Source: Calycina herbarum
Taxonomy: Eukaryota > Ascomycota > Leotiomycetes > Helotiales > Pezizellaceae
Assembly (NCBI GenBank): GCA_001414485.1
Contig: LLEY01000220.1
Coordinates: 1-64,000 of the forward strand
DNA: 64,000 nucleotides
Direction: 5' to 3'
Shown: positions 24,266-34,804 of the stretch, piece by piece
How the letters are laid out: each line of letters begins with the position of its first letter
How positions within the stretch are numbered: position 1 is the first letter of the stretch
Notes under the pieces: model-generated
Told to the model about the DNA's origin: nothing
Seen by the model: the letters and a program-made list of their open reading frames with translations, nothing else
The model's database searches: none
Made by a program: the position numbers and the translations under genes

Positions 24266-24913
24266 AAAACCCAATGCCATTTGACGCTAACGACAGATAC
24301 ATAGAATCGAACGAGTACAAGAACCGAAAGAGAGAGTACATTCCCATGCCTAGTGAACGATAGGTACGAAGTACAGAAGAACAAACCGAAGAAATCATAC
24401 GAGAACCTCCGTGTACAGTACCTCCCGCCCAGTCATGACTCCAACATAACAACCTCCATTTTGCAATTTTATCCTCTGGGTATCTATCCATCTTACACTT
24501 TCCCAATCCCACCTTCAATACGCCGATAGCTGATCCGATATCAGAGTACCTCGCCACACCGGAAAAAAGAAGGGAAAAAAGAAGGGAAAAAACAGAATGC
24601 TCCGTCGGCTGTGGAGGACAGCGCGATATAAAACAACACGTTCGAAGGCCGTTATCAAAAAACCACCCATGAAACGAAAGGAGATCCCCTGAAACGACAG
24701 TGGAAATATAGAATGTCGCTTGCTCCATGGAGTACCGAAAAGAAAAAAGGGTTGATAGTTCCGTCGAGTCCATTCAGGGGTACCGAAAAAGGAGAGAAGA
24801 CAAGCCCTGCAACGACGGTTTGGCAAAATAACAGTCAAAAAGCACTTTTCATGGTCCGTTCTGTGGCGCCGGTTTTGTTGGAAGTACCTCTGAGGTCTCC
24901 CGTCTGTCGATAT

Positions 24914-25585
24914 TTACCCGCATCGTGGGGCTTGTTTGTTTGGTACACCATTTCCATTCGAAATCCCATAGCTTCTATCTTTGGCCTCCTCAAGATAGCG
25001 GATCCGGGCTGCCATATCTTCCTCGCTGTCTCCTCTGAGATGGGGAAACAGCTCACGGAGAGTTGATGATGTGAGTACGTTCTCTCCCCCTCGAGGGATC
25101 GCCTCGATGCCGCATCTCTGTGCCCCGTTTGGATTTCTTGAAGCCATGCTTGGATCTGGGGTGTTTGGTTAGGTTCCTGGTTGAGTTCTTGATCGGCGAC
25201 GAGGTCTCCGCCTTCTCCTTGGCCTTGGGCGTCTGTTGTGAGGATTGACCTGCTGTAGGAGGGATGACGATGATGGATGTTGTGAATGAGAGTTGGAAGT
25301 AGGTGAGTAAGGATGATCGCTGGGGAAAACGCTGTTAGAAACTTTTTAACACACCTGTTATAGTGGGACGATCTTACCCTTTAACATTCAATGAGGCGGC
25401 TACTTGTTCCCTAGAGGATACCCCGCGACCATTCCCTCCTTGCTCAAGGCTGTCACTTTGACTCGAGATATTCTCGGCTTTGGCTCGGCGTTATAGAGGG
25501 GGTGGTAATTGGTTCTCGTCAATACGCATCCAACTATCCAAGGATTGTCGTCTTTGGATTCCATACTCGATTGAGGTTTAGGCAT
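24914..25585 (-). CDS. Possible small hypothetical gene, structure unresolved
   Basis: Two protein-like frames lie in order on the minus strand. The first starts at ATG 25585 (MPKPQSSMESKDDNPWIVGC), the second ends at 24914 (GDSEEDMAARIRYLEEAKDR). Between them are GT...AG candidates, including a 43-nt one (GTACTC...CTCAG, about 25081-25039), but I could not find a single splicing that keeps every exon open. No family recognised. It may be two unrelated frames. Confidence 0.25.
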
Positions 25586-25927
25586 CGAGAGATGTTATGT
25601 TAGGCAGCAATTGATGTCGGGTCTCCCTTGAAAATTATATTGTCGAATTGGATGGAGGAGGGTTTTAGCTGGAAGAAGACGGGCTGCGCCTTGATTATAT
25701 GGGCCGACGGTAGTACACGAATCACTTGCCAGGGCGATTCCATCCCAAAGTTTGAACATAAGAGGTCCATTTGCCTTCATGTGCTCGCGCGATGACCACG
25801 AGGAAACATGGGATTGTGCCAGTCATTTGGTATGTGCCCCCGTCTGATTGATTGTTGTCAAAAGTCACGCTGTCCTAAGATATCAAACGGGGCGGGTTTG
25901 AAGCAAGGAATGCAAACTGACTCCCTT

Positions 25928-26480
25928 CTAGAAGTCTGAATAATAAAACCCATAACCATCGAGGTCCAACCGAATTTTAGTGCTCGCCCTGTCAATCGCC
26001 TTGCGGTCGTTATCGTACACCTGGACCGGCCGCTCTATTTCCCACAACGCGTATACAGTATCCTTTGCAATGCATTTAAGACTCACCCAGAGCACCCCTT
26101 TCCTTTTGTACGTTAAAAGGAAGTTTGCCAAAGGACCCTGAAGATCCAGAGGTCCAGATCTTGCCAACATTTCCCAAGGATGACAGGCAGAGACGGGTGG
26201 CTTGCGGAAAGCCAGGGTCGATTTCCCCGCCAAAAGAAATTATATCCAGCACACACAGTCGCATCACGAGCGTGACGCCTCCAAGAAGCAGAGATACCCA
26301 ATCCACGGAAAACTTTCTGTGCCGTATCTGCCTTGGGAAGCTTCGCCCTTTGATCATCTGAAAATTGTCATCTTCGGACCAGACGAAAGATATTGCATAT
26401 GTTTTTGAAACGGGACGAACGTCAGCGAGTACCAGTAACCAGCAGCCCCAACGAGGCACATTCTCACCACCTACCGCCAT
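25928..26480 (-). pseudogene. Probable relic of an MFS transporter
   Basis: A minus-strand frame (26480-26076) contains RHRKFSVDWVSLLLGGVTLV followed by a Gly-Gly-Glu and G-F-P-Q-A-T stretch. This resembles the F-D-W-x-G-x-x-L-x-x-x-x-L...WGG...YPW segment between the central loop and transmembrane 7 of fungal drug/TRI12-type MFS exporters. Only this segment is visible, frames shift (25928-26233 continues in another frame) and no start or remaining helices are found. Identification rests on one segment and is tentative. Confidence 0.3.
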
Positions 26481-28055
26481 TGCACCGCAAAAAGCGAGAT
26501 GGATCGATTAGCATAACTCCTCGGAGACCTAGAGCTCAATTACCAGATTCATCAAGTACGGAAAAGATTGCAAACCATGACGATCTCACCAGGCAAATCA
26601 GGCAACAGCAGGGGATTTGAGATGGTGTAGTACCTAAACTATATCCTCACCGAAATCCATCCCGGATTCTCCTGAAATGCCTCACCGAATTGAACTTTCC
26701 TGGCCCGACCGAAAGAATGCCTTCGGGTGAAAGGGACGGGTTCCGTTGATCATTGAGGAGATGTTGGTAAGATACTGAAGGTGTGGGGTGTGGTATCGCC
26801 CGAAAATGCGAATGCTGTGCCGCATGTGGTCGTGGTGTCTATTCGGCCCCCCTGATGGTAACTTTGTATTGTGGCTGAATAATGGTCGTGTGGCTGACAC
26901 CAAAATAAGGCTCGAGTACGCCTATTCCAGGCAAAACCATAGGCATATTTTACTCCGAGTTAAATTTGGGTTTTTGGTAATGAAAGGGGAAATAATTGAC
27001 GGACTTGGGGGTTTTTTGGTGCTGCTGCCTTGCCTGCATTGAAATGGCACGGTAAATTGAGGTAAGGTAGATTGATTTTTGGCAGTGGCTTTTAGTCGAT
27101 TATCTACTAAAAATCGTCGCATTTTGCAAATTATGCAGGTCAATCCAAGATAGGTGAGTGGCTATTCTAATGCTGGCTGCCCTGGTCTAATCAACGAATT
27201 ACTTCATCACAAACTGAGATTATGGATATTTTCCTATGGAAAGATCAGTCACGTTTTATTCACGTGACTATATCCCTCAGATATTGATTCTTCGGATAGT
27301 GACAGAGTCTTATGAAGAACTGTTTATCAACAATCAGAACCTTCGCCTGGAACATTCTGGTGTCCCTGTTAGCTACCACAAAAAAACTCCACACAATACT
27401 CATTTTGGTCACCCCTTTTACAGCCGAGAGTCCGCCGGTGGCCGAAATTTGCCATGCATTTTCTTGTTACGATTTGGCGGTTTCTTTCCCCATTCCCACA
27501 GTATTTGGCAAAAATTTGTTTTTTTCTCAAGGCTGGTTCTTGGATTGTGTTTCTGGACATACTTTCTGGTATGTCTCTCAACTTGTACCGTTTTCACACA
27601 AAAAACGTAGCATATTAGAATATCATTTAAAACATTATACTCCAGAATACAACTCAGATATTTAATATCCATTCTCCGAAGAACATACTGAGGTAGCACT
27701 ATATTAACTAACTCACTCAATCCTTACCACCATCCCGACACCCTAAACACGTGCTAAAAACAAAACACAACCCCAATATGAATGGAATATTAGCAACAGA
27801 GAAGGAGAATAGACAAGGAGGAAAAGAAGTTGTTCATTGGAGGGTGGTCGGCTTACTCGAAAAATGTTTAGCTTACTTGGAAAATGTTAGCTTACTCGTA
27901 TCTTCTATTTTAGTCCCCAAAATCTTCTTTTGGGCTCCAAACTTGTTGGTAGCTTACTCGTGGATTACTTGTAGCTTACTCGCAACATTTATTTCAGTCT
28001 CCCAAACCTAATATTGACTTGTTAAAAAAATAAGAAATAGGATTATCGCTCATCT
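26481..28055. other. Intergenic region, no recognised gene
   Basis: Short frames on both strands without family resemblance. The only structure seen is the repeat cluster at 27850-27982. Confidence 0.4.
27850..27982. repeat. Cluster of five TAGCTTACTCG-type repeats
   Basis: GGCTTACTCG (27850), TAGCTTACTTG (27869), TAGCTTACTCG (27888), TAGCTTACTCG (27950) and TAGCTTACTCG (27972). The first three are spaced 19 bp and share AAAATGTT between them. The last two are 22 bp apart. It sits just upstream of the truncated 2EXR copy. Confidence 0.7.
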
Positions 28056-28673
28056 CCGACGAACAACAATTTCCAGCCAGGCATTCAGCTCGTGTGCCGG
28101 GAAGCACGCCAAGCCTTTCTGGAGTTGCTCACTATGCTTTTTGGCAACGGAAAGGACAAGGAGGACAAGAAAGATATTAGTAAGAATATGAGTAGAGTCA
28201 ACCTTAAGAGAGACACGCTGTTCTTCGACTCGACCATTTTCCTCGATCAATTGGAGGAACTCGCTGCTGGAATGGAACCGGAATTGAGAGGAAAGGTGAG
28301 ATTCATATGCAAGTGGCATCCGAATAGCGGTTCTTTCCGATGGCGGTATTTATCTGGGGCCGAAGAGGACTCTACCAAGTGCAGAATAATCTTCAAGTTG
28401 TTTCCCAACCTAGAGAAAGTCAGCCTAGTCCCAAATGACGAGATACGTTGCGTCGGCCGGTGGACCAGAGGAACACAGCCATATGAGCAAATGAGAGAAC
28501 TTCAAGGAAGAGCTGCATCACGCAAGGAAATTCTTCGAAAATCGGCTTTGGAAGTTCTGAGCTCTTGCTGGAAGCAGAACTTTCAAGAGATTTGCGAGGC
28601 TGGGGATGAACCTGGCAATCGATGTCCTACGGTGGAGATTGTGAGCTACGATAGGTTTTACTTTACACTATAG
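28056..28673 (+). pseudogene. 2EXR-family gene fragment, 5' truncated
   Basis: An open frame from about 28056 to the stop at 28671-28673 matches the C-terminal half of the gene at 29929-31185: QPGIQLVCREARQAF versus QPGIESVCREARSVF, SRVNLKRDTLFF versus GRVNLNKDTLIF, then FKLFPNLEKVSLV versus FEVFPKLERIGLI. The N-terminal F-P-x-F-x-x-LP-x-E-I-x-x-x-IW part that defines the 2EXR family is absent; the frame is closed by a TAG near 28038-28040 and no ATG precedes the conserved block (first internal ATG 28134). Either it is a truncated duplicate or an acceptor at 28040 joins an exon I cannot find. 2EXR proteins are common and uncharacterised in fungi. Confidence 0.65.
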
Positions 28674-28712
28674 ACCGTTGTGGATGATTGATAAAGATGC
28701 ACTCAAAAAAAA

Positions 28713-28731
28713 CCCCCCAGGGGAAGGGGGG
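28713..28731. other. GC hairpin after the 2EXR fragment
   Basis: CCCCCC (28713-28718), a 7-base loop, then GGGGGG (28726-28731), preceded by eight A and flanked by ACTCA/TGAGT. It lies 40 bp past the stop of the 2EXR fragment. Role unknown. Confidence 0.5.
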
Positions 28732-28971
28732 TATCATGAGTGAGAGAATAGAAGACAAATACAAGTTTGTTCCTCAAGTCATACAGTTTTCTCATTTCTT
28801 TTCCCGTGAAATGGTGTTGAAGTGGTGTTGTTGTATCTGATTTTAAGAAAGCTCTAGTGTGGTCTATTCACTATTTATACCAAATTCGCCACCGGTGAAG
28901 TCTTCACGCTCTCAAGGCCAAGTGCTATCCGTCGACCGCAACATTACAGCATCAATCTCATAACTTTTTCG

Positions 28972-29608
28972 GGCCTGTTTAGCTCGCAGATTCGATTCGC
29001 GAGTTACTATTAAAAAGTCGAATTAAGTTAGCGTGATTTAACTCGATTCGTAAATTAAAGGTTATTGTTTGAATTAAATAGCATAATTTAATAATTTAAC
29101 TTTTAACTTAAGCCTTAGTACTCCTAAATCGAATCTCTTTATATAAAAAGTGGTGATTTATAAAAAGAGCTAGAAAGATATATATGTAAAATAAGCCTCT
29201 ACTTGATTCGCGACCTTAATACTATAATATAGCTATTCCTTAACCAGTCTAGTAAAAGCGAGTAGGTATCCTTAATCGTAAAGGTCCCGTCTTTAAAGGG
29301 TTACTGAATTTAGCTGCAATAACTACTTCTATAGCTGGCTTAAAGTTGTTCTTAGACATTATCCCTTCGTCATCTTTATATATATATATAATCGAATCAG
29401 CTATCTTACTATCCGCCTACTTCGTAGCCTACTTTTGTAGCGCCTTTTCCTTTGACTTTATACAATTCACTAAAAATATTCAATTTACGCAAAAGGAGCC
29501 AAACGACGATTAGGATATATCGATTCAATACTCGAGGGAGTCGAGTGGTACGTGCGCAGTGCTTTTTACGACTGAAATTTAGGGTCTAAACTGGGAGCCA
29601 AACAGGCC
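28972..29608. mobile_element. Non-autonomous TIR element (637 bp, hAT-like ends)
   Basis: The left end GGCCTGTTTAGCTCGCAG (28972-28989) matches the inverted right end (29591-29608, reading GGCCTGTTTGGCTCCCAG) at 16 of 18 bases. The interior is AT-rich and partly RIP-like. A minus-strand frame near 29230-29370 (MSKNNFKPAIEVVIAAKF, then TIKDTYSLLLDWLRNSY) suggests a residual DNA-binding protein. No target duplication was found, so the superfamily is uncertain. It separates the two 2EXR loci. Confidence 0.6.
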
Positions 29609-29928
29609 TTAAGTTAACCTTCCTCTAATATCGAAAACTGCTCCACTTTCAGCAGCACCACGACGCGCAGACATCAAGCTCTTATGAAATAGAGACGTGT
29701 CGCGATTTGTACGCCGACGAAAACTGAGGTGAATTCCTTCCCCCGATTAGTCCTCAACCTGGCTTCACATCTTGCAAACACACAACTAACAATAGCTGCA
29801 GATCTTTCTCTCATCGTCTATAGTCTTTATCTAGAATAGAGAAACAACCATCCACGCTATATGGCAATACCTACCCTCGAGTTTGCGAAATTGAAGCCCA
29901 GGTTGTGGCACCTACCGGCTCATCTCAA

Positions 29929-31185
29929 ATGGGGAAGACACTCAAAGATAGCGAAAGTAAAGACCATCAGCCTAAGACGACCGATCTTACTATCGAGACC
30001 GTTCCTGATAACAACGACATGTCAAACTTCGAAAGTGATCACTTCAATGAAGCCGAAGCTCAACTACAGCCCTCACCAATCACAACCAGCACCTTTGAAG
30101 ACCTCGAGCCATCTTCCACTGATATTAAAGCCACTCCCACCATTCCTGGCGCCCACGAATTTAATGTTCATTCACTAGTCAATAACACTATTTCCGAAAC
30201 GCATTCCCAATCACTGAACCCCACAGTTACCCCTCAGGTAGCTTCATCCAAAGACGGCAACGAAGAAAGGTCATCCTCTGATCCAGTCGAAGAGCCCAAT
30301 CCTCTCACCGAGTTCCCCGTATTCTCGAACCTCCCACTCGAAATACAGAGGGAAATCTGGGCTTGGGCCATCGAAGCTTCACCGGGTCGTGCTTACGAAA
30401 TCCGAGAAAAGGTTTACAATGAGCCCGAGTCCGAAGAAGACGAAAATGAGGAAATGGATAGCAAATATGAGATGAATGATGAGGAACCAGAGGGTCATGA
30501 GTCTCCAGAAAAATCCAAGAAACCAAACAAGCAAGAATTACAGAATGAAACAGAGGAGGATGTGAAACAGGAAGGACTCGAAGGGGACACCGTTGATTAT
30601 GAGACCGGTGATGATTTGGACTCGGATTCGGGCTCATCTGATACTCAAGAATCAAGCCAATACTATGTCCATGATAACAACCCTCAACCTGGTATTGAAT
30701 CTGTATGTCGCGAGGCACGCTCGGTTTTCCTTGCATCACTCACGTTGATATTCAAAGGAGACTCAGCGAATGTTAGTGGCAAAACTGGCAGAGTTAATCT
30801 GAACAAAGATACCCTGATTTTTTGGAGTGATAACAGCCTCCAAGATTTGAAAGCCATTGGAGAGGAAATGGGTTACGACACGAAACCAAAAGTTCGACAC
30901 ATTGCAAAATTGGTCTGTGGTGATAATGATTTTTTATGGTACTATTTCCAGCCAGATCCGGTCCAATTACCCAATTACCCTCTGAACTACGGTATTTCCA
31001 CTATTTTCGAGGTTTTCCCAAAGCTGGAGAGAATCGGTTTGATTTGGAGGGAAGGGAATGGAATTGGCTTCCAAAAAAAGCGTCTTAGGAAAGATTATAC
31101 GAAGTCAACATTGGCACAAGTCAAAAATCACTCAGGGTATGAGTATCTAGGCCCACCAAATGAACTATATGAAAGACACTTTTGA
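29929..31185 (+). CDS. 2EXR-domain protein, C-terminus split by an insertion
   Basis: First in-frame ATG at 29929; the frame runs 418 residues. Residues 1-125 are low-complexity. Residues 129-158 carry the 2EXR signature FPVFSNLPLEIQREIWAWAI...GRAYEI. Then a long acidic insert rich in Glu/Asp/Ser (165-245), then VCREARSVF (259-267) and a conserved C-terminal half shared with the fragment at 28056-28673. The stop at 31183-31185 lies in sequence that looks inserted: the missing tail continues at about 31491-31670. An alternative upstream ATG (29861) opens a different frame and could be a first exon. The 2EXR family is fungal and of unknown function. Confidence 0.7.
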   Translation: MGKTLKDSESKDHQPKTTDLTIETVPDNNDMSNFESDHFNEAEAQLQPSPITTSTFEDLEPSSTDIKATPTIPGAHEFNVHSLVNNTISETHSQSLNPTVTPQVASSKDGNEERSSSDPVEEPNPLTEFPVFSNLPLEIQREIWAWAIEASPGRAYEIREKVYNEPESEEDENEEMDSKYEMNDEEPEGHESPEKSKKPNKQELQNETEEDVKQEGLEGDTVDYETGDDLDSDSGSSDTQESSQYYVHDNNPQPGIESVCREARSVFLASLTLIFKGDSANVSGKTGRVNLNKDTLIFWSDNSLQDLKAIGEEMGYDTKPKVRHIAKLVCGDNDFLWYYFQPDPVQLPNYPLNYGISTIFEVFPKLERIGLIWREGNGIGFQKKRLRKDYTKSTLAQVKNHSGYEYLGPPNELYERHF

Positions 31186-31490
31186 ATTCACGATTCGTTT
31201 CTTATATATATTGGATAATTCATTTCATAGAGTATAATTAGTATAACTTCATGAAACGTTTCATGAAATTCATATAAAATAATTCGGCCCGGATTGATAA
31301 TTATCCGAGTCACGTGCGAGGCACGTGTAAGCCTAAACTCATTTACCCCTTAAAACCTACCCCAACTATCACGTGCCCAAATATATGGAATATATGAAAA
31401 GTCATGAAATTCATATATATCTTGGTTTCATTTCAACTAGTTCACGAAAATAAATCGAGCCTTGAATTCAATTCAAGTACACCTTGTTTC
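31186..31490. mobile_element. Probable MITE-like insertion in the 2EXR gene
   Basis: About 300 bp of AT-rich sequence separates two parts of one 2EXR coding region. Near its ends are inverted AATTCACGA (left, about 31188) and TCGTGAATT (right, about 31480), and the interior holds a 20-bp perfect palindrome and several CACGTG sites. Exact borders and target duplication are not resolved. Confidence 0.5.
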
Positions 31491-31670
31491 GTGAATTTTC
31501 ACTATTTCAAGTTCTTTTGGGAGCCCTATGAGTATCGGCGCTTCCAGGATGCGAAAATCACTTTGATGGATGCCTGGGATGAATACGTAAAGGAGCAGTC
31601 CTGTATGTTTGATACAGGAGACCTAAAATTCCCAAAGATTGTCAAGATGAAATACATACAGTTCTACTAA
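31491..31670 (+). pseudogene. Detached C-terminus of the 2EXR gene
   Basis: A frame reading KFFWEPYEYRRFQDAKITLM, then AWDEYVKEQ and ending KYIQFY (stop 31668-31670) aligns with the C-terminus of the 28-kb copy (SCWKQNFQEIC ... YDRFYFTL). It follows the inserted block and would complete the protein of 29929-31185, but it is not in the same continuous frame. Confidence 0.55.
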
Positions 31671-32244
31671 GTACGACAAGCCACATGGGAAATTTGCAGG
31701 AAGAGAACTATTGGGCGTTCTAGGGATGAAAGGAAGAAGCATGGGAATCCTGTACAGAAAGGTGGTACAGTAAGGGAGGATAATGTTGTGACTCTTAGTG
31801 CAATACAAGTTTATGTTTCCTCAGGCTGGGCTGAAGGGAAATTTTTATTTCCATACTCTTAACAAAACTATGCACAAGTTTGCTCCTGTATTGTAAATAC
31901 TGAGATCAATAAACCTCCCTCTAGCCAACAGCGACCTAACAGTTCTTCACTGTCTCATCACTCCACACTTTCTAATGAATTTCAGGGCGTTTTAAAGATA
32001 CAAATAGAAATCATTCTTTGGGAACTGAATGTTCAGCCTCTTATCATTTTAGAAATCAGACAGACATACTCGCTAAGCAATTGAATCCTCGCCCTTCCAC
32101 AGCACCACAGCACCACAGCACCACTGTATCAATAACTCAGTTAGGGTTTAAATGATTTGACTCAGGCACCTCCTTTTCGTCTCTGCCCTGTCACCACTGA
32201 AGAAACATTCACGTAATCTAATCGATTTACTCTTACAAGCACTC
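31671..32244. other. Intergenic, short tandem repeat only
   Basis: No gene recognised. A (AGCACCAC)3 repeat lies at about 32098-32124. Confidence 0.4.
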
Positions 32245-32252
32245 TACCAATT

Positions 32253-32923
32253 ACGGCATCCTGAATGCACCAAACTCCAAAAAACGACTAAATCGCAAAT
32301 CGTAAATCGTAGAACGTAAAAAGAGGTGAGAATATATTAAAGCTGCTAGTTAAATCGACCTAAACTTACTACCTCTCTCTACTACTCTATCTTCTCTCTT
32401 ATCCTTGTACTCTACTCCTTTTCCCTTCTCTTCCTTACTTCTATTTAAGCAAATTAGAAGAAGGAACAAGGGGGAGGGCGGGCTAAAGGTAGAGAAATAT
32501 GTTTGCTTCTCGCTTATTCCAGCCCTTCCCTAAAGAGGTAGGAGGGTAACATTATGACGTGACCATTAATTGTTTGCTAGCCCGCTGCCCCGCTGCCCCG
32601 CTGCCCCCTTGCCCCCCTCCAGCCTCCTTCTTTTCTATAATAGTATAAGCTGCTTTTATTCTTCTTCTTCTTCTATACTATACGAGAGGGCATAAGAGTA
32701 ATAAAAACGGGGGCAAAGACGAGGCGTGCGATAGTACTCAGTAAGAGTGGGGCAGTGAAGGTGCGGCAGTGAGATAGCCTACGATAGGTACAAAAGCGAG
32801 AGCAAGAGAGAAATAATATAAGATTATTACTCTATTTCCTACCTTGAAAAGTGATACTTTGCGATTTGCGATTTTCGATTTGCGATTTAGTCGTTTTTGA
32901 AGTTTGGTGTGTTCAGGATGCCG
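32253..32923. mobile_element. TIR element of 671 bp, hAT-like MITE
   Basis: Terminal inverted repeats of about 50 bp: ACGGCATCCTGAATGCACCA on the left, and the complement of CGGCATCCTGAACACACCAA on the right, continuing through CGACTAAATCGCAAATCG. Differences are mostly transitions. Flanks TACCAATT (32245-32252) and TACCAATC (32924-32931) form an 8-bp target duplication with one mismatch, as hAT transposases make. Subterminal GCGATTT motifs recur on both sides. The interior holds a long pyrimidine-rich tract (32365-32455) and a CCGCTGCC triple repeat near 32580. No transposase frame. Confidence 0.8.
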
Positions 32924-32931
32924 TACCAATC

Positions 32932-33385
32932 CATGCCGGGAAAATTTCTCTGGCACAAATCCCAATTACATTCCTTATATCATATTTCGCAAAATCAAAA
33001 ACCTAAGAAGTAAATACTAGCAAAACAAGCCCTATTCAACATATTCCCTTTTTTCTTCTAGCGGTAAGTCGCTGGCAGCACGTGAAACACAAGCGCCAAC
33101 CGTAAAATCCTTGTATCTATATCTTCATGTACAGCGATAAGCCAGAGAAGCCACGGAGGATTTCTGGCTGCTCATAATACCCCCACTGAAGAAAAGAGAG
33201 AGGTTGGGGGTGGCTGGGTTGTTTTTGGGAGGTGTGGTGGAAGGAAAGAGGGGAAAGGGTATTTACCCAACCAATCATGAACCAAAAAGAGTGAGGTGCA
33301 TATTTTGTTGCATTTCGCGTTTTTGGCTGTGGTAGTCGGGCTACTGATACTGTATGAGGTTTTGGGAATTGGACTCCCACTGAAT
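32932..33385. other. Intergenic, nothing recognised
   Basis: Between the 671-bp TIR element and the 3' end of the next frame. Only short overlapping frames. Confidence 0.4.
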
Positions 33386-33892
33386 TCAATTGCTAGTTGT
33401 TCCAATTTTCTCCTGGGTTCTCCTGAGCGATTGAACGTTACTATCTTGAGACTGGTTTCCGAGTGGACCCGATGAAGACATTTGTGCGTTGTCGTCTTGG
33501 GATAGAGTTTCGTGAGTGGGGTGAAGTTCGGAATCTGTGTTGTGGATTATGTCGTCAATCTCAGTATAAGTTGAGTCTGTCCCAGCCGCAGCTCTCTTGA
33601 TGTCTGAACCAATTTCGTGAAGCGTATTGGTAGTTATGGAGATGGAGGGCTGTGCTGGAATCTCGAAACCATTCGTAGCGACAACACCAGTTTTGGAAGG
33701 CGAGCTGTGGGTGTCAATGGGAGTCGTCTCGTTCTCTGTCAACTCGGGCGCAAGTCGTGACTTTTCATTCTCGGAGGAAGAGTTTCATTTTTCGGCTTCG
33801 GAGATAGCGAGTGACGAATCATCCTCTCGTGCTTCAACTTTGAAAGCCTGGTCATTACTGCGGCCATCTGGCACTGTTGAGTCGTTCTCCAT
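33386..33892 (-). pseudogene. Low-complexity hypothetical protein with one in-frame TGA
   Basis: From ATG 33892 the frame reads MENDSTVPDGRSNDQAFKVE to residue 35, meets TGA at 33787-33785, and continues in the same frame without another stop for 132 more codons (NSSSENEKSRLAPELTENET onward) to the TAG/TAA-type end at 33386. Composition (Ser/Thr/Asp/Glu/Asn-rich) is uniform across the stop, which suggests a single former gene with a CGA-to-TGA change, or a short intron I cannot place. No domain recognised; likely disordered. Confidence 0.4.
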
Positions 33893-34804
33893 AGCGTACT
33901 AAGATGGTGAAGATGAGTTGTAGACCTGTGGAAAGAGGGAATTGGGGTTTTGGTGCAAGAAGAAAGATCGAAGGAAGCAAGCCAGGAGTAAAGCTTACAT
34001 CGATCTATTGCATATGGTACATACAAATTGCTTCGTCTTTGAAGATGATGTGATGGTCCTCGTAATATCGCTACTGCAGGTCCAAGGATGACAATACGAA
34101 AAGGTGAGTTTTTGGGTGGTTGTATGTTCAAGAAGTAAAGCTGAAACTGGAGAAGCTTGATGGTTGATGAGTGGAAAGTCTTGGGAGAGGAAAGCTGCGT
34201 TGTCGAAGAACTTCTTGCAAAAGCGAAAAGGTGAGGTTTTGGGTAGTTGTATTTTCAAGAATGGAAGTTGGAGGCAAGAGCTGTGGAAGGTGACGATTGG
34301 GGTGATGAGGGGGGGTTTCTTGACAATAATAAGCGAGGTCAACAACAACCCCCTCCAACAAGCCCACCCCCCACTACCACAATAGTATGTGGGCCATCCC
34401 TCACCTTTGAGATCTCTACAGCCTAAGCCTTCCTATCTCGTTGTCAAGACCTTCAAAGACCAACCCCTACCTAACCATCCCACAAACACCAGTTCGCATG
34501 CCCGAATTTGGTGTATGTCCAAACACCGAATGCTTTACACAATCTCTACACACCACGAAAGCCTCCCAAAATGAGAAAGAGGAATAAAGTAATTCAGCAT
34601 TAAAAAATAAATAAATGAAGGTCTAAGGTTTACCAGCACCAAAAAAGTATCAGAAAGTGCTCCAATATCCACCCAAGAATCGAAGAGACAAAAAAAGTGA
34701 AAAAGTAAAAAGAAGAAGAGAAGAGACAGTCCTGTTGCACCCCACTATCCCACCATTTTTCACCGTATCCACTCCTCCACAACAACCATCAAACCTCATC
34801 CATC
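33893..34804. other. Intergenic region between the broken frame and the polygalacturonase
   Basis: No gene recognised. It contains one near-duplicate pair, listed separately. About 34600-34804 is probably the polygalacturonase 3' flank. Confidence 0.4.
34097..34261. repeat. Near-identical 38-bp pair, 127 bp apart
   Basis: CGAAAAGGTGAGTTTTTGGG at 34097-34116 recurs as CGAAAAGGTGAGGTTTTGGG at 34224-34243. Both continue with TRGTTGTATKTTCAAGAA, to 34134 and 34261. Confidence 0.8.

Larger units (their letters stand above)
22865..24913. other. Intergenic region with degenerate local duplications
   Basis: No convincing gene. The longest frame (24162-24773 minus) is Ser/Leu-rich with no domain. 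Two pairs of similar short segments are listed separately. The region looks like neutral or decayed sequence of normal GC, unlike the RIP-mutated flanks. Confidence 0.4.

Noticed and set aside
24162..24773. Minus-strand frame of 203 codons
   Set aside because: Ser/Leu/Phe-rich, no domain, no introns or neighbours to support it, and it crosses a degenerate duplication.
27850..27982. CRISPR-like array
   Set aside because: Units are only 10-11 bp, spacing is irregular, and the genome is clearly eukaryotic.
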